The notes beneath the pieces were generated by a model. That model saw only the letters and a program-made list of their open reading frames with translations, was not told where the DNA came from and did no database searches. Positions 1-10,516 of a stretch of 64,000 bases of DNA are shown here, piece after piece. The stretch is from Methylobacter sp. KS41 (GTDB lineage Bacteria > Pseudomonadota > Gammaproteobacteria > Methylococcales > Methylomonadaceae), in contig PHSP01000003.1 in the NCBI GenBank assembly GCA_002862125.1, forward strand, positions 1,116,001 through 1,180,000. Reading direction: 5' to 3'. The stretch's first letter is position 1. Every line of letters starts with the position of its first letter. A program made the position numbers and the translations under genes.

Positions 1-1275
1 GCTCTGCAAGGCCTGTTCTTCGGCGTCGAATACTTTGGCGGTGCCGATGAAACGCAGACCTTCCTTGCCGGTGATTTTTGCAACCGCGCCGCCGGGCGCA
101 AGATTGCCGTACAAGACCACTAGATGACTGTCTTTTTTAATCGGATGATCCAGGGAATGAATCATATCCTGGCCTTCGGGATAGGGTTTCACAGCCGCTA
201 AATTCTCCGCCAGGGTCTTTCCGGTTACCGTCAGGCAGCCGCCGTGCAGCAAGCCTTCGTCCAGCAGGATTTTCATCAGTGGTTGAATGCCGCCTATTTC
301 GATCAGTTCGGCCATCTGGTAACGGCCGCTGGGTTTTAAATCGGCAAGCATGGGCACGCGCTTGCCGATGCGGGTGAAGTCATCCAGAGTAATGTCAACG
401 TTTGCGGCATTTGCCATTGCCAGAAGATGCAAGACTGCGTTGGTCGAGCCGCCAAGCGCGATGACTACGGTAATGGCGTTCTCAAAAGCGGCCTTGGTCA
501 TGATGTCGCTGGGCTTGATGTCATTCTTCAGCAATTCCAGGACGGCAGCGCCGGCGCGTTCGCAGTCCAGCTTTTTATCATTTGAGATAGCGGCCTGGGC
601 TGAACTGTTGGGTAAGCTCATGCCCAGCGCTTCGATCGCGGAAGCCATAGTATTCGCGGTATACATGCCGCCGCAGGAACCCGCGCCGGGAATTGCCTTG
701 GCTTCAATTTGAGCCAGTTCGGCATCATCGATCTGGTTGTTGGCTCTGGCGCCGACCGCTTCAAAGACTGAAACAACATCGAGTTTTTTGTCATTATGAC
801 ACCCCGGCATGATGGTGCCGCCGTATACGAAAATCGCCGGACGATTCAGGCGTGATAGGGCTATCATGCAGCCCGGCATATTCTTGTCGCAACCGCCGAT
901 CGCAACAATGCCGTCAAAACCCTGGCAGCCAACGACGGTTTCAATGGAGTCGGCGATCACTTCGCGTGACACCAGCGAATATTTCATGCCCTCGGTGCCC
1001 ATTGATATGCCGTCGGATATCGTGATGGTATTAAAGATAACCGCTTTGCCATCGGCTTTGTCAACGCCCGATGCAGCCGCATCAGCCAGTTTGTTGATGT
1101 GCATGTTGCACGGCGTCACCATGCTCCAGGTTGAGGCAATGCCGATTTGCGGTTTGATAAAGTCTTCATTTTTAAAGCCGACCGCGTGCAGCATGGCGCG
1201 GCTTGGCGCACGTTCCATGCCGTCAACGACTAAAGAAGAAAAGGTGCGGGTGTTGTGGTCATCTGAATGAGCCAT
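1..1275 (-). CDS. ilvD: Dihydroxy-acid dehydratase, N-terminal 425 residues (cut by window edge)
   Basis: IlvD dehydrates 2,3-dihydroxy-isovalerate and -methylvalerate to the 2-keto acids in valine/isoleucine synthesis, using an Fe-S cluster in the cytoplasm. Translation of the minus strand from the ATG just inside 1275 begins [20 protein letters not shown]. It contains the family signatures [11 protein letters not shown] (cluster/active-site Cys) and [14 protein letters not shown]. There is no stop before the left edge, so the gene is partial at its 3' end; the full family length is about 560-615 residues. It appears to be transcribed alone toward the left edge. Identification is from directly visible motifs and is secure. 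Confidence 0.96.
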   Translation of the reverse strand, partial: MAHSDDHNTRTFSSLVVDGMERAPSRAMLHAVGFKNEDFIKPQIGIASTWSMVTPCNMHINKLADAAASGVDKADGKAVIFNTITISDGISMGTEGMKYSLVSREVIADSIETVVGCQGFDGIVAIGGCDKNMPGCMIALSRLNRPAIFVYGGTIMPGCHNDKKLDVVSVFEAVGARANNQIDDAELAQIEAKAIPGAGSCGGMYTANTMASAIEALGMSLPNSSAQAAISNDKKLDCERAGAAVLELLKNDIKPSDIMTKAAFENAITVVIALGGSTNAVLHLLAMANAANVDITLDDFTRIGKRVPMLADLKPSGRYQMAELIEIGGIQPLMKILLDEGLLHGGCLTVTGKTLAENLAAVKPYPEGQDMIHSLDHPIKKDSHLVVLYGNLAPGGAVAKITGKEGLRFIGTAKVFDAEEQALQS

Positions 1276-1359
1276 GTGATCGATTCCTGATGTTAAGATA
1301 ATAATGGGCAAAGGTGAAAGTCACAGAAATATGGATTCCTTGGCTTTTTGCCTTGTTCC

Positions 1360-2028
1360 TTAAAATGAATCCCAGCTGTTTTTGCGCCGCCAGCCGAGTT
1401 TGGGCAGAATAAATCCTAATATAACCCCGGCAAGAGCGAGTATGCCGCCATACAGGAACCAGTCCTGGCTGGCGCTGTCTTTTAATGCCTGGTTTTCAAG
1501 TTTTAATTGCTGCAATTCCCGGTCCGCACTGACGAAGCGTTCCCGAAGATCATCACGTTCATTTTTTAATTGAGAGCAGTTGGAGGACGTCATTTTCAAT
1601 TCGCCAAGTTCTCTTTTTAACTGATCGCGTTCATTAGCCAATGATTGTTCGAGAGTCGTTCCAGGCGTGATAGAACTTTTAACTTGAGTTAATTCAGTCT
1701 TGAGTGCGGTATTTTCAGTCTGTAACGATTCAATAAGTTTGCTGCTGGTTTCGTTTTTGTTGAGAACGGGCAATTGAGTTGTAATATGCCGGGACTCAAT
1801 GAAGCCTTCTATGCCGTTAATCGTGCGAACCCGCGTGAATCCGCTTTTTTTGTTTACTTTAATAACAGTCAGCGGAGTTCCTATGGCGAGCGTTTGCAAC
1901 ACTTTGCCCCGCATACTTTCTTCGCTTTTCAGCGTTAAAGCCAGATTGGTCGTAACGTAGACAGTTTCGGCCTCCGCTAGGCCGAAAGTTAAAATCAAGA
2001 TAAGAAAGGCGCTTAGTATAGTTTTCAC
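1360..2028 (-). CDS. SH3-domain exported/membrane-anchored protein (TIGR04211-like)
   Basis: The 222-residue product has a signal peptide (residues 1-20, ending GLAEA), then a bacterial SH3 domain (about 22-85, YVTTNLALTLKSEES onward). A long charged coiled coil (about 95-185, many NERDxLxxEL repeats) follows, then one C-terminal transmembrane helix (about 190-212) and a short basic tail. This is the architecture of the TIGR04211 SH3 family, whose role is not established; an envelope or peptidoglycan-proximal role is inference. It lies downstream of argF in the same orientation, 44 bp from its stop. Family assignment is good; function is unknown. Confidence 0.8.
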   Translation of the reverse strand: MKTILSAFLILILTFGLAEAETVYVTTNLALTLKSEESMRGKVLQTLAIGTPLTVIKVNKKSGFTRVRTINGIEGFIESRHITTQLPVLNKNETSSKLIESLQTENTALKTELTQVKSSITPGTTLEQSLANERDQLKRELGELKMTSSNCSQLKNERDDLRERFVSADRELQQLKLENQALKDSASQDWFLYGGILALAGVILGFILPKLGWRRKNSWDSF

Positions 2029-2072
2029 GGGTGTATTCCGTTAATAGTCGTCGGGTAACGCCGATTCTAACG

Positions 2073-2975
2073 TTATTTTTTGCACAGGAGAAATTCGAGT
2101 AGCGCTTTTTGCGCATGCAGGCGATTTTCAGCTTCAGCGAAGACCACGCTCTGTGGTCCATCTATTACTTCTGCAGTTACTTCTTCGCCCCGGTGAGCAG
2201 GCAGGCAGTGCATAAATAGCGCATCCTTGTGCGCTGCGTTCATGATTGCGGCGTTGATCTGATAGTCTTTAAAAACTAGTTCGCGTTGTCTTTGTTCTTC
2301 CTCTTGTCCCATGCTGGCCCAGACATCCGTAACGCAGAGGTCAGCATTTTGGGCTGCCTCTAATGCGGTATTAAAAAGTCTGACGCGTTCGCCGGCAGCC
2401 TTGATAAATTGCGGTAAAGGCTGGTAACCGGCCGGGCAGGCAATGTTTAAATTGAAATCCAGCAGCATTGCGGCATGAATATAAGAATGGCACATGTTAT
2501 TGCCGTCGCCAATCCATGTTACTGTTTTGCCTTTAATGTCGCCGCGAAATTCAAAATAAGTCTGCATATCGGCAAGCAGCTGGCAAGGATGTTGTTGATC
2601 GGTTAAGCCGTTAATAACAGGAACACTGGAGTGCCGTGCAAATATCGTTACGGTTTCGTGCTTGTCGGTTCTTAGCATGATGCAGTCAACCATGCTGGAA
2701 ATAACTTTGGCGCTGTCCTGCACCGGTTCGCCCCGGCCCAGTTGAGTGTCTCTCGGGGACAAAAACGAGGCGTTGCCGCCAAATTGGGTCATGCCAGCCT
2801 CAAACGAGATGCGGGTGCGTGTCGATGATTTTTCAAAAATCATCGCTAACAAGCGGCCCTTTAACGGTTGGTAATCCGGGTCGTGATTATTTTTTAGTTC
2901 TATGGCTCTATTGATTATGCCGCGAAATTCTTCGCCGGATAAATCGAGCAGGCTGGTGAAATGTCTGGGATTCAT
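2073..2975 (-). CDS. argF: Ornithine carbamoyltransferase
   Basis: ArgF joins carbamoyl phosphate to ornithine to give citrulline, the sixth step of arginine synthesis. The 300-residue product shows the carbamoyl-phosphate loop SSTRTR (about residues 49-54), the HPCQ motif ([12 protein letters not shown]) and the ornithine-side [11 protein letters not shown] near residue 258. Length is normal for the family. The start ATG overlaps the argD stop by four bases, so the two form a translationally coupled argD-argF pair. No defects are seen. Confidence 0.97.
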   Translation of the reverse strand: MNPRHFTSLLDLSGEEFRGIINRAIELKNNHDPDYQPLKGRLLAMIFEKSSTRTRISFEAGMTQFGGNASFLSPRDTQLGRGEPVQDSAKVISSMVDCIMLRTDKHETVTIFARHSSVPVINGLTDQQHPCQLLADMQTYFEFRGDIKGKTVTWIGDGNNMCHSYIHAAMLLDFNLNIACPAGYQPLPQFIKAAGERVRLFNTALEAAQNADLCVTDVWASMGQEEEQRQRELVFKDYQINAAIMNAAHKDALFMHCLPAHRGEEVTAEVIDGPQSVVFAEAENRLHAQKALLEFLLCKK

Positions 2976-4168
2976 GATAAGGTCTTTTGTGCAGTCTGTT
3001 CAGTGTATTCAGTAATCAGGGTCGATAAAGTGTCTACAAGCTGTTTGATTTGATGCCCGTCGATTATTAACGGCGGCAGCAAACGGATAGTGGTTTCATT
3101 GGTGACATTAATTAACAGGCGCTGTTGCAATGCTGAGTTGACTAATTCAGCGCAGGGACTGTCGAGTTCGATACCGATCATCAAGCCTTTATGGCGGATA
3201 TCGACAATATGTTTATTACCGTGCAGGCGTTCAATGAATCCGGCGCAGATAGCTTGGCCTTTTTGCAGGGCCTGTTCGATCAGATTTTCTTCATCCAGTA
3301 CCTCCAGCACCGCCAAAGCCGCGCTACAGGCTAAGGGATTGCCGCCAAATGTAGAACCGTGATTCCCGGCGGTAAGCAACTGCGCGGCTTTGCCGCGCGC
3401 AAGACACGCGCCAATCGGCACGCCATTCCCCAGCGCCTTGGCCAGGGTGCATACGTCAGGAATTATGTTATTGTGCTGGAAGGCGAGAAATTTTCCGGTA
3501 CGGCCTATGCCCGTCTGGATTTCATCCAGCATCATCAGCAACTCATGCTGGTCGCACAGGCTGCGTATCCGGTTCAGGTAATCAGCCGCGGGGATATTGA
3601 CGCCGCCTTCGCCTTGTACGGGCTCAACCAATACGGCAACGATATTTTTATTTTGCTCGAGCGCTTGCTTGATCGCGTTTACATCGTTATAGGGAACCCG
3701 CGCAAAACCCGCAACCAGCGGCGCAAAGCCTTGCTGTACTTTACTGTTTCCGGTGGCGCTTAGCGTTGCCAGGGTGCGGCCATGAAAACTTTTTTCCATG
3801 ACCATAATCGCAGGGTTTTCTATGCCTCTTTCATGTCCGTACTTGCGGGCCAGCTTGATAGCCGCTTCATTCGCCTCGGCGCCCGAATTACAGAAAAATA
3901 CGTTATCCATGCCGCTTTTTTCAGTCAGTTTGTCGGCCAGGTGCTCTTGTGCGGCGATTTTATAGATATTGGAGGTGTGCAGCAGTTTTTTACTTTGCGC
4001 GCAGATAGCCTGGTGTATTGCCGGATGTGCATGCCCCAAATTGCACACTGCAATGCCGGAAAGGGCGTCCAGATACCGGTTATTATTTTCGTCAATCAGC
4101 CACGCGCCTTCTCCCCGTGCAAAGGTGACGGGTAAGCGGCTATAGGTTGGCATAATATGGCTGGTCAT
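2972..4168 (-). CDS. argD: Acetylornithine/succinyldiaminopimelate aminotransferase
   Basis: This class III PLP-dependent aminotransferase converts N-acetylglutamate semialdehyde to N-acetylornithine. Family features seen are the [13 protein letters not shown]-terminal motif, [17 protein letters not shown] (PLP phosphate site), [13 protein letters not shown], and the PLP lysine in [18 protein letters not shown] 15 bases upstream would add five residues (MRAET). The ATG giving [16 protein letters not shown] is preferred because it matches the family N-terminus and has a purine-rich GGGCGGAA before it. First gene of the argD-argF pair; the divergent neighbour is grxD. Confidence 0.95.
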   Translation of the reverse strand: MTSHIMPTYSRLPVTFARGEGAWLIDENNNRYLDALSGIAVCNLGHAHPAIHQAICAQSKKLLHTSNIYKIAAQEHLADKLTEKSGMDNVFFCNSGAEANEAAIKLARKYGHERGIENPAIMVMEKSFHGRTLATLSATGNSKVQQGFAPLVAGFARVPYNDVNAIKQALEQNKNIVAVLVEPVQGEGGVNIPAADYLNRIRSLCDQHELLMMLDEIQTGIGRTGKFLAFQHNNIIPDVCTLAKALGNGVPIGACLARGKAAQLLTAGNHGSTFGGNPLACSAALAVLEVLDEENLIEQALQKGQAICAGFIERLHGNKHIVDIRHKGLMIGIELDSPCAELVNSALQQRLLINVTNETTIRLLPPLIIDGHQIKQLVDTLSTLITEYTEQTAQKTLS

Positions 4169-4339
4169 GGTTTCCGCCCGCAAACGAAGATCAGGCGGCT
4201 ATCAACCGCCTGATAAAAAAATGTCCGATTATAAGTATCAATCTGATCTCAGGCAAGCGATGGATTACAATATTAGCTTTTTTAACTCGCGTAAAATTGA
4301 TAGAATTAAGCCAATTTTTATTTATTTTGAGTGATAGCT

Positions 4340-4663
4340 ATGAGCGTTTTAGAAAGAATCAAAGACCAGATTGAAAATAACCCGGTTGTTTTGTATATGA
4401 AAGGTTCGCCTGATTTTCCACAATGCGGCTTTTCAGGCCAAACAGTACAGGTATTGGATGCCTGTCAGGCAAAGTACATGCACGTTAACATTTTTGAAGA
4501 TCCGGAGTTGCGTGACGCGCTTAAGGCGTATTCCAATTGGCCTACTTATCCGCAATTGTATATCAACGGTGAATTGGTCGGCGGTTGTGACATCGTCATC
4601 GATTTGTATAAAAAGGGCGAGTTGGTCACAATGTTGGCAGCCGCCGGCAGCATAGAGGACTAA
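4340..4663 (+). CDS. grxD: Monothiol glutaredoxin Grx4 family
   Basis: Grx4-type glutaredoxins bind a bridging 2Fe-2S cluster with glutathione and take part in Fe-S trafficking. The product carries the signature CGFS in FPQCGFSGQ (about residues 26-34), the GSH-binding WPTYPQLYINGELVGGCD segment and a typical length of 107 residues. A GTG nine bases upstream is in frame, but the ATG giving MSVLERIKDQI matches the family start. It stands alone, divergent from argD and convergent with rnt. Confidence 0.95.
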   Translation: MSVLERIKDQIENNPVVLYMKGSPDFPQCGFSGQTVQVLDACQAKYMHVNIFEDPELRDALKAYSNWPTYPQLYINGELVGGCDIVIDLYKKGELVTMLAAAGSIED

Positions 4664-4747
4664 AATATTGGCGCATGGATGACCTGGGCGACTTTGGATT
4701 TGCACGGATTTTTAAAGCTTCATCCGGCACAATCCTTTGTCACTCTG

Positions 4748-5392
4748 TCATCCGTGTGCTGATTTGTTGCTACAATCAAGCGCTTCAAGCCGTTTCCAGC
4801 GGTTGACAATCATGCAAAATAGTTCCGCAGTCTTTTCAGCATCATATAGCGCTGAATGCGCTTTGTCGTTGTCCCATTCCAGGCCCGCAGTCTGGGCGAT
4901 TTTCGCCAGAACCGTCTGTTGATAAGCCAGTCCTCCCAAAGTAGCCGTGTCAAAAGTGCTGAATGGATGGAAAGGACTGCGTTTTATTTGAGTACGTTGA
5001 ATGGCGGCATTTAAAAAGCCGATATCAAAAGCAGGATTGTGTCCTACCAGAATTGCCCGCGTGCAATTGTTACGCTTTACGGCATGTTTGATGGGCTTAA
5101 ACAGCATGTCCAGCGCGTCTTTTTCATCGATAGCCATGCGAAAGGGGTGAAACGGGTCTATGCCATTAAACTTAAGAGCCGCGGCGTCCAGTTCGGAATT
5201 TTTAAAGGGGATGACATGCGTTGAGTAGCGTTCGGTGATTTCCAGGTCATTGTTACTATTCAGTTCAACAATTACGGTGGCAATTTCCAGCAAGGCATTT
5301 TTTTTGGGATTAAATCCGGATGTTTCTATGTCGACGATTACAGGGAGAAAGCCTCTAAAGCGTTGAGCCAAAGGAATTGCAGGTGTATCCAT
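4748..5392 (-). CDS. rnt: Ribonuclease T
   Basis: RNase T is a DEDDh 3'-5' exoribonuclease that trims tRNA and small stable RNA 3' ends. The catalytic motifs are present: ExoI VDIETSGFN (about 21-29, DxE), ExoII GHNPAFDIGFLNAA and ExoIII HSALYDAEKTAEL (HxxxxD). At 214 residues it matches the family. It lies downstream of pyrC in the same direction (81 bp gap), and its 3' end faces grxD. Confidence 0.95.
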   Translation of the reverse strand: MDTPAIPLAQRFRGFLPVIVDIETSGFNPKKNALLEIATVIVELNSNNDLEITERYSTHVIPFKNSELDAAALKFNGIDPFHPFRMAIDEKDALDMLFKPIKHAVKRNNCTRAILVGHNPAFDIGFLNAAIQRTQIKRSPFHPFSTFDTATLGGLAYQQTVLAKIAQTAGLEWDNDKAHSALYDAEKTAELFCMIVNRWKRLEALDCSNKSAHG

Positions 5393-5473
5393 TTTGTCGG
5401 GTTCGGCCAGTTATGTCGAAAAGGTAAGGCATGTTACGCCAAGTTGGATGCTTGGACTTGAAATATTGCGTTT

Positions 5474-6505
5474 TTACCGGATTTTCCAGCTCAGTTCTTC
5501 GTTCGCCATAAGCGGCGTGATAGATAGGCTGTCTTCTCCGTAAGCGGCCGGAACCGTCCAAGCGGATTTTTCTAAAGTAATAGTCCCGGAATTTCTGGGC
5601 AAGCGGTAAAAATCCGCGCCGTAAAAACTGGCGAACCCTTCCAGTTTATCTAATGAACCGGCGCGTTCAAATGCTTTCGCGTAAAGTTCCAGCGCTGCAT
5701 GAGCGCTGTAACAGCCGGCGCAGCCGCACGCGCTTTCTTTTAATGAAGTCAGATGCGGCGCGCTGTCCGTACCTAAAAAGAACTTCGGATTCGCGCTGGT
5801 CGCAGCGGCGACCAGCGCCAGACGGTGATGTTCCCGCTTGATTATGGGTAAGCAATAATAATGCGGGCGTATGCCGCCTGCAAGAATGGCGTTACGGTTA
5901 AACAACAGATGCTGGGGGGTAATGGTTGCAGCAACATTAGCGCCCGCTGCTTCCACGAACTGCACGGCTTCTGAGGTGGTGACGTGTTCGACAACAATGC
6001 GCAACCCTGGGAAGCTGCCGGCAATACCGGTCAAACTGGTGTCAACAAACACCCGTTCTCGGTCAAAAATATCACAGCGCTCATCGGTCACCTCACCGTG
6101 AATCAGTAACGGAATGTCATATTTTTCCATTGCCTCCAGTAACGGATAAACGGCTTTTATATCAGCAACGCCGGAATCCGAATTGGTCGTTGCGCCTGCC
6201 GGGTACAATTTAAAGGCATAAACATGATCAGATCCGGCGGCCATTTTGATTTCAGCCGCCGTAGTGGAGCCGGTCAGATAAAGCGTCATCAAAGGCATAA
6301 AATCAAAACCGGCTGGCACGGCTTGCAAAATCTCTTCGCGATACGCTAAGGCCTGAGCCGCCGTGGTTACCGGAGGCTTAAGATTCGGCATGATTATAGC
6401 CCGTGCGAATTGCCTGACGGTATGCGGTAATACGGTTTTTAAAACAGCGCCGCTGCGCACATGTGCGTGCCAGTCATCGGGGCGGGTTATGGTTATTGTT
6501 TTCAT
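5474..6505 (-). CDS. pyrC: Dihydroorotase
   Basis: PyrC cyclises carbamoyl-aspartate to dihydroorotate in pyrimidine synthesis. The 343-residue product is of the E. coli-type class. It has the zinc HxH in DDWHAHVRSG (residues 10-19), the carboxylated-lysine region VYAFKLYPAGATTNS (about 98-112), later metal/substrate segments LIHGEV, VVEHVTT and FFLGTDSAPH, and CGCAG near the C-terminus. It starts at ATG 6505 and is divergent from the FmdB-type gene. rnt follows in the same direction. Confidence 0.96.
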   Translation of the reverse strand: MKTITITRPDDWHAHVRSGAVLKTVLPHTVRQFARAIIMPNLKPPVTTAAQALAYREEILQAVPAGFDFMPLMTLYLTGSTTAAEIKMAAGSDHVYAFKLYPAGATTNSDSGVADIKAVYPLLEAMEKYDIPLLIHGEVTDERCDIFDRERVFVDTSLTGIAGSFPGLRIVVEHVTTSEAVQFVEAAGANVAATITPQHLLFNRNAILAGGIRPHYYCLPIIKREHHRLALVAAATSANPKFFLGTDSAPHLTSLKESACGCAGCYSAHAALELYAKAFERAGSLDKLEGFASFYGADFYRLPRNSGTITLEKSAWTVPAAYGEDSLSITPLMANEELSWKIR

Positions 6506-6611
6506 TGTTGGCGCTGTGTCTGTAAAATAGCGGGTTATTTTATAGTAAGTACTTGGAAAAACTAAATTCAGTCCTTATCTTGGTTATTATTTTTTGTTAT
6601 CGGAGTCGTCA

Positions 6612-6884
6612 ATGCCAATTTACGAATATCAATGTCAATCCTGTGGTCATGAGCACGAAGCGTTACAGAAGCTCGGTGCTGAACCCCTGGTTATTTGCCC
6701 GGCCTGCACGAGACCGGAATTAATGAAAAAAATTTCTGCCGCCGGATTCAGATTAAAAGGCAGCGGCTGGTATGAAACCGATTTTAAAAGCGGCGCCAAG
6801 AAAAATGTAGCTGGAGAAGCATCCGTTGCGCCCTGCGCTTCGAAATCCGGCGGTTGTGCTGCGGGTGAATGTAAAAGCAGTTAA
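6612..6884 (+). CDS. FmdB-family putative regulatory zinc-ribbon protein
   Basis: Small FmdB/CxxC_CxxC_SSSS-type protein. The N-terminal zinc ribbon MPIYEYQCQSCGHEHEALQK is followed by CPAC about 28 residues later, then a Gly/Ser/Ala tail ending in CAAGECKSS. The ATG giving MPIYEY was chosen over an upstream TTG because this N-terminus is invariant in the family. Its function is not established; members commonly precede aspS, as here (100 bp gap, same strand), and co-transcription is likely. Confidence 0.9.
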   Translation: MPIYEYQCQSCGHEHEALQKLGAEPLVICPACTRPELMKKISAAGFRLKGSGWYETDFKSGAKKNVAGEASVAPCASKSGGCAAGECKSS

Positions 6885-6984
6885 TAAAACAGGTGCAAGG
6901 TTAAAGCCGGCCACGTTTTTACCTTGCGCATGGTCTCTTAAAATCTCAATTGATAAATAACTTTTTAATAAACAGGGAAAATTT

Positions 6985-8778
6985 ATGCGTACCCACAAGT
7001 GCGGAGAATTAAATACACAACAGCTAGGCGAAACCGTTTCCATCTGCGGTTGGGTACATAGACGACGCGACCATGGCGGCGTTATATTTATCGACCTCAG
7101 AGACCGCGCCGGCTTGGTGCAAGTCGTGGTTGATCCCGATGTGGCCGAAACTTTTGCCATTGCTGAGCATGTCCGCAGTGAATACGTCTTAAAAATAACG
7201 GGCTTGGTCCGTGACCGTCCAGCAGGCACAATCAACGCCAACATGCACTCCGGCGCAATTGAAATACTGGCCAAGGATATTGAAGTCCTGAATGAATCCG
7301 AAACCCCGCCGTTCCCTATAGAAAGCGAGATAGAAGTCAACGAGGAGCTGCGCTTGCGTTACCGTTATATCGACTTGCGCCGGACTGCAATGCAGGAAAA
7401 AATGAAAGTCCGCCGCGACGTAACGCGGGCTTTAAGAAACTTCCTTGATGACAACGAGTTTTTTGAAATTGAAACGCCTTACCTGACTAAAGCCACGCCC
7501 GAAGGCGCGCGTGATTACATCGTGCCAAGCCGGACCCACGAAAACTCCTTTTTTGCCTTGCCGCAATCGCCGCAGCTTTACAAACAGATGTTGATGATTG
7601 CCGGTATGGACAGATATTATCAAGTCGTGCGTTGTTTCCGCGATGAAGACTTGCGCGCTGACAGGCAGCCGGAATTTACCCAATTGGACATAGAAACGTC
7701 ATTCATGGATGAAAACGAAATCATGCTTGTCATGGAAGAAATGATTCGTCAGCTTTTCGCCAAAGTGATCAATGTACAGCTTGATGCCGTTTTTCCGCGC
7801 ATGACTCACCAGGAAGCCGTATCGCGCTACGGCATTGACCGGCCCGATTTGCGGATTCCGCTGGAACTGGTCGATATTGCCGAAGACATGAAAGACGTTG
7901 ATTTCAAGGTTTTCTCAGCTCCTGCCAATGACCCTAAAGGCCGCGTAGTTGCCATGCGCGTTCCAAACGCGGGCGAGTTAAGCCGCAAGGATATCGATGA
8001 ATTAACCAAATTTGTCGGCATCTACGGCGCGAAAGGTTTGGCTTACATTAAAGTCAATGATTTATCCGCGGGACTTGAAGGCTTGCAGTCACCCATCGTT
8101 AAATTTGCCCCTAAAGCAGTCTGGGATAGCGTACTGGCTAAAACAGGCGCGCAAACCGGTGATTTAATATTCTTCGGCGCGGATAAAGCCGGCATTGTTA
8201 ATGAGGCGATGGGCGCGCTGCGCGTCAAATTGGGACATGACCTTAACATGCTTGAAGGTGAATGGAAGCCCGTTTGGATTGTTGATTTCCCGATGTTTGA
8301 CTGGGATGAAAAAAGCGGCCGCTACAACGCCATCCATCACCCTTTCACCGCCCCAAGCTGTTCGGTCGAAGACCTGATAGCCAATCCGGCTGCGGCGTTA
8401 TCACGCGCTTATGATTTAGTGCTAAACGGGACTGAAGTCGGCGGCGGTTCAATCCGTATTAACCGCACTTCCATGCAACAAACCGTGTTTGAAATTTTAG
8501 GCATAGGCGAAGAGGAAGCCAGAGAAAAATTCGGCTTCCTGCTGGATGCCTTGAAATACGGCGCGCCGCCTCATGGCGGCTTGGCTTTCGGACTGGATCG
8601 ATTAGTCATGCTGATGACTGGTTCAACGTCTATCCGTGATGTAATTGCCTTCCCGAAAACCCAATCAGCCTCATGTCCTTTAGTCAGCGCGCCTGCTGTT
8701 GTTACCGACGAGCAATTGAAGGAATTGGGGATCCGCTTGATTAAACCAGCGGGGAAAGAGAAGGTTAAGCAGGCTTAA
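6985..8778 (+). CDS. aspS: Aspartyl-tRNA synthetase
   Basis: Class IIb synthetase charging tRNA-Asp (or Asp/Asn if non-discriminating). The 597-residue product begins with an OB-fold anticodon domain (residues 1-105, MRTHKCGEL ... [21 protein letters not shown]). The catalytic core has motif 2 [18 protein letters not shown] and motif 3 [15 protein letters not shown], and there is an inserted GAD domain (about 290-420) typical of bacterial AspRS. Full length. The stop is followed by a stem-loop. Confidence 0.97.
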   Translation: MRTHKCGELNTQQLGETVSICGWVHRRRDHGGVIFIDLRDRAGLVQVVVDPDVAETFAIAEHVRSEYVLKITGLVRDRPAGTINANMHSGAIEILAKDIEVLNESETPPFPIESEIEVNEELRLRYRYIDLRRTAMQEKMKVRRDVTRALRNFLDDNEFFEIETPYLTKATPEGARDYIVPSRTHENSFFALPQSPQLYKQMLMIAGMDRYYQVVRCFRDEDLRADRQPEFTQLDIETSFMDENEIMLVMEEMIRQLFAKVINVQLDAVFPRMTHQEAVSRYGIDRPDLRIPLELVDIAEDMKDVDFKVFSAPANDPKGRVVAMRVPNAGELSRKDIDELTKFVGIYGAKGLAYIKVNDLSAGLEGLQSPIVKFAPKAVWDSVLAKTGAQTGDLIFFGADKAGIVNEAMGALRVKLGHDLNMLEGEWKPVWIVDFPMFDWDEKSGRYNAIHHPFTAPSCSVEDLIANPAAALSRAYDLVLNGTEVGGGSIRINRTSMQQTVFEILGIGEEEAREKFGFLLDALKYGAPPHGGLAFGLDRLVMLMTGSTSIRDVIAFPKTQSASCPLVSAPAVVTDEQLKELGIRLIKPAGKEKVKQA

Positions 8779-8791
8779 TTCTATTGTATTG

Positions 8792-8816
8792 GCCGGGTTG
8801 ATGAATTCAATCCGGC
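8792..8816 (+). terminator. Stem-loop after aspS
   Basis: A ten-pair hairpin (GCCGGGTTGA / TCAATCCGGC, one G-U pair, loop TGAAT) lies 13 bases after the aspS stop. The following AACCTTTCC is not a good U-tract, so it may attenuate rather than end transcription. Confidence 0.45.
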
Positions 8817-8837
8817 AACCTTTCCAGCTCGGGAGGT

Positions 8838-9251
8838 GTGGGGAGAGGAGCTAAAACTAAAGAAAATATGGCGGAAAAAAAAGCGGCTAAAACTAAAGCA
8901 GGCAAGGAAAAACCGGCAAATCCCAAAAAAATGAGTTCGTTTTTTGCATGGGATGGCGATACACTGGTGCTGAATGTGCTGGGCACGCCCGGCGCCAAGC
9001 AGGATGTTATCGGCAAGGTTAAGGGCAACCAGCTCAAAATCAGCGTAACGGAAGCGCCTCGTGCGGGTAGGGCCACGGACCACATGGTGCGCTTTTTAGC
9101 CAACGAGTTTGACGTTGCAACGGCTGATATTACTGTTGTATTCGGGCGCATGAATATCAACAAGCAACTGCGTATCAAGGCGCCCAAAAAATTGCCGCCG
9201 GTTATTGCACGTCATGCATCTTCCGCTCGCGAGAGTCTCGTCGAGGGCTGA
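8838..9251 (+). CDS. DUF167 (YggU-like) protein with Lys-rich N-terminal extension
   Basis: The core from about residue 37 (FAWDGDTLVLNVLGTPGAKQD) to 118 matches the DUF167/YggU family, including the PRAGRATDHMVRFLANEF helix. Function in the family is unknown. Residues 1-33 are Lys/Ala-rich, an unusual extension. The start is uncertain. A GTG preceded by GGGAGGT gives 137 residues; an in-frame ATG ten codons later (MAEKKAAK) lacks a well-spaced Shine-Dalgarno. It lies between aspS and nadA on the same strand. Confidence 0.8.
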   Translation: MGRGAKTKENMAEKKAAKTKAGKEKPANPKKMSSFFAWDGDTLVLNVLGTPGAKQDVIGKVKGNQLKISVTEAPRAGRATDHMVRFLANEFDVATADITVVFGRMNINKQLRIKAPKKLPPVIARHASSARESLVEG

Positions 9252-9313
9252 ACTTGCCGGACATGCGGGATGCACTTTCTCTTACTTTACAACGCCTGTC
9301 AAAAGGTAAAAAT

Positions 9314-10411
9314 ATGACGTCAACAATTTTCCCAATTCAAGATTACGCGTTGCTCGATGATGAAGAATGCGACGCCCGCATTATTTCCGCTAAGGCCAAA
9401 CTGGGTAGCCGTTGCGTGATACTAGGACATCATTATCAACGGGATGAAGTATTTAAACATGCCGATTTTACGGGGGATTCCTTAAAATTGTCCAGGGATG
9501 CTGCGCAATCGGAAGCTGAATTCATCGTATTTTGCGGCGTGCATTTTATGGCTGAAGTCGCCGATATATTGTCCCGCCCGGAACAAATAGCCATATTGCC
9601 TGATTTGGCGGCGGGCTGTTCGATGGCGGATATGGCAAACCTTTTAAAAGTTCAGCAATGCTGGCGGGAACTGGCTCAGGTTATTGATGCGGAAAATGAA
9701 GTAACACCGGTTACCTATATCAATTCGGCAGCTGACCTGAAAGCCTTTTGCGGAGCGCGCGACGGCATAGTCTGCACATCGTCAAATGCCAGGAAAATAC
9801 TGGAATGGAGTTTCGCCAAGCGTCCTAAAGTGCTGTTTTTCCCTGACCAGCATTTAGGGCGCAACACCGGTTACCGCATGGGCATTCCTCTGGAAGAAAT
9901 GGTTACCTGGGATTTTAATAAACCCATGGGCGGCTTGACGGAAGCGCAAATCCGCAATGCCAAAATCATACTCTGGAACGGCTATTGTTCCGTGCATCAA
10001 GTCTTTAAGCCGGAACAGATTGATAGCTTCCTTGAGCGTTTCCCGGAAACCAAGGTGATAGCACACCCCGAAGCCTGTTTTGATGTCTGCCAAAAAGCCG
10101 GTTATGTCGGTTCCACCGAGTACATCCTGAAAACCGTTCGCGAAGCCGAGCCCAACACGCGCTGGCTGGTTGCGACAGAATTAAACCTGGTTAACCGCCT
10201 GCACGAAGAATGCAAGGCGCAGGGTAAAAACGTCCATTTTATGTCGCCGACGCTATGCATGTGTTCAACCATGTTCAGAACCGACCCGCAACATCTGGCC
10301 TGGGTGCTGGAAAATCTGGCTGCGGGCCATGTAATTAATCAGATTTCCGTGCCTGTTGAGGATGCCGCATTGGCCAAGCGGGCGTTGGATAATATGTTGG
10401 CGGTAAATTGA
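9314..10411 (+). CDS. nadA: Quinolinate synthase A
   Basis: NadA condenses iminoaspartate with dihydroxyacetone phosphate to quinolinate in NAD synthesis; it is a 4Fe-4S enzyme. Visible signatures are LGHHYQRDEVFKHADFTGDS, FCGVHFMAE, and the cluster cysteines in the segments AFCGARDG, HPEACFDVCQKAG and SPTLCMCSTMF. The ATG giving MTSTIFPIQDYAL, preceded by AAAAGGTAAAA, is preferred over an upstream TTG. The product is 365 residues, normal length. Confidence 0.95.
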   Translation: MTSTIFPIQDYALLDDEECDARIISAKAKLGSRCVILGHHYQRDEVFKHADFTGDSLKLSRDAAQSEAEFIVFCGVHFMAEVADILSRPEQIAILPDLAAGCSMADMANLLKVQQCWRELAQVIDAENEVTPVTYINSAADLKAFCGARDGIVCTSSNARKILEWSFAKRPKVLFFPDQHLGRNTGYRMGIPLEEMVTWDFNKPMGGLTEAQIRNAKIILWNGYCSVHQVFKPEQIDSFLERFPETKVIAHPEACFDVCQKAGYVGSTEYILKTVREAEPNTRWLVATELNLVNRLHEECKAQGKNVHFMSPTLCMCSTMFRTDPQHLAWVLENLAAGHVINQISVPVEDAALAKRALDNMLAVN

Positions 10412-10516
10412 CGCTTATGATGGATAATTGGCTGCAAATCGCTGCATGGCATGAATGACGCAGGATGATCTTGCAAAACAATGCTCATTATGACTTACCG
10501 GCGCGTAACCTGAAAA

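Noticed and set aside
350..1270. Plus-strand frames over the left edge
   Set aside because: They are shadows of the minus-strand ilvD, whose full set of motifs is visible.
3090..4135. Plus-strand frames within argD
   Set aside because: They are antisense shadows of a well-conserved aminotransferase.
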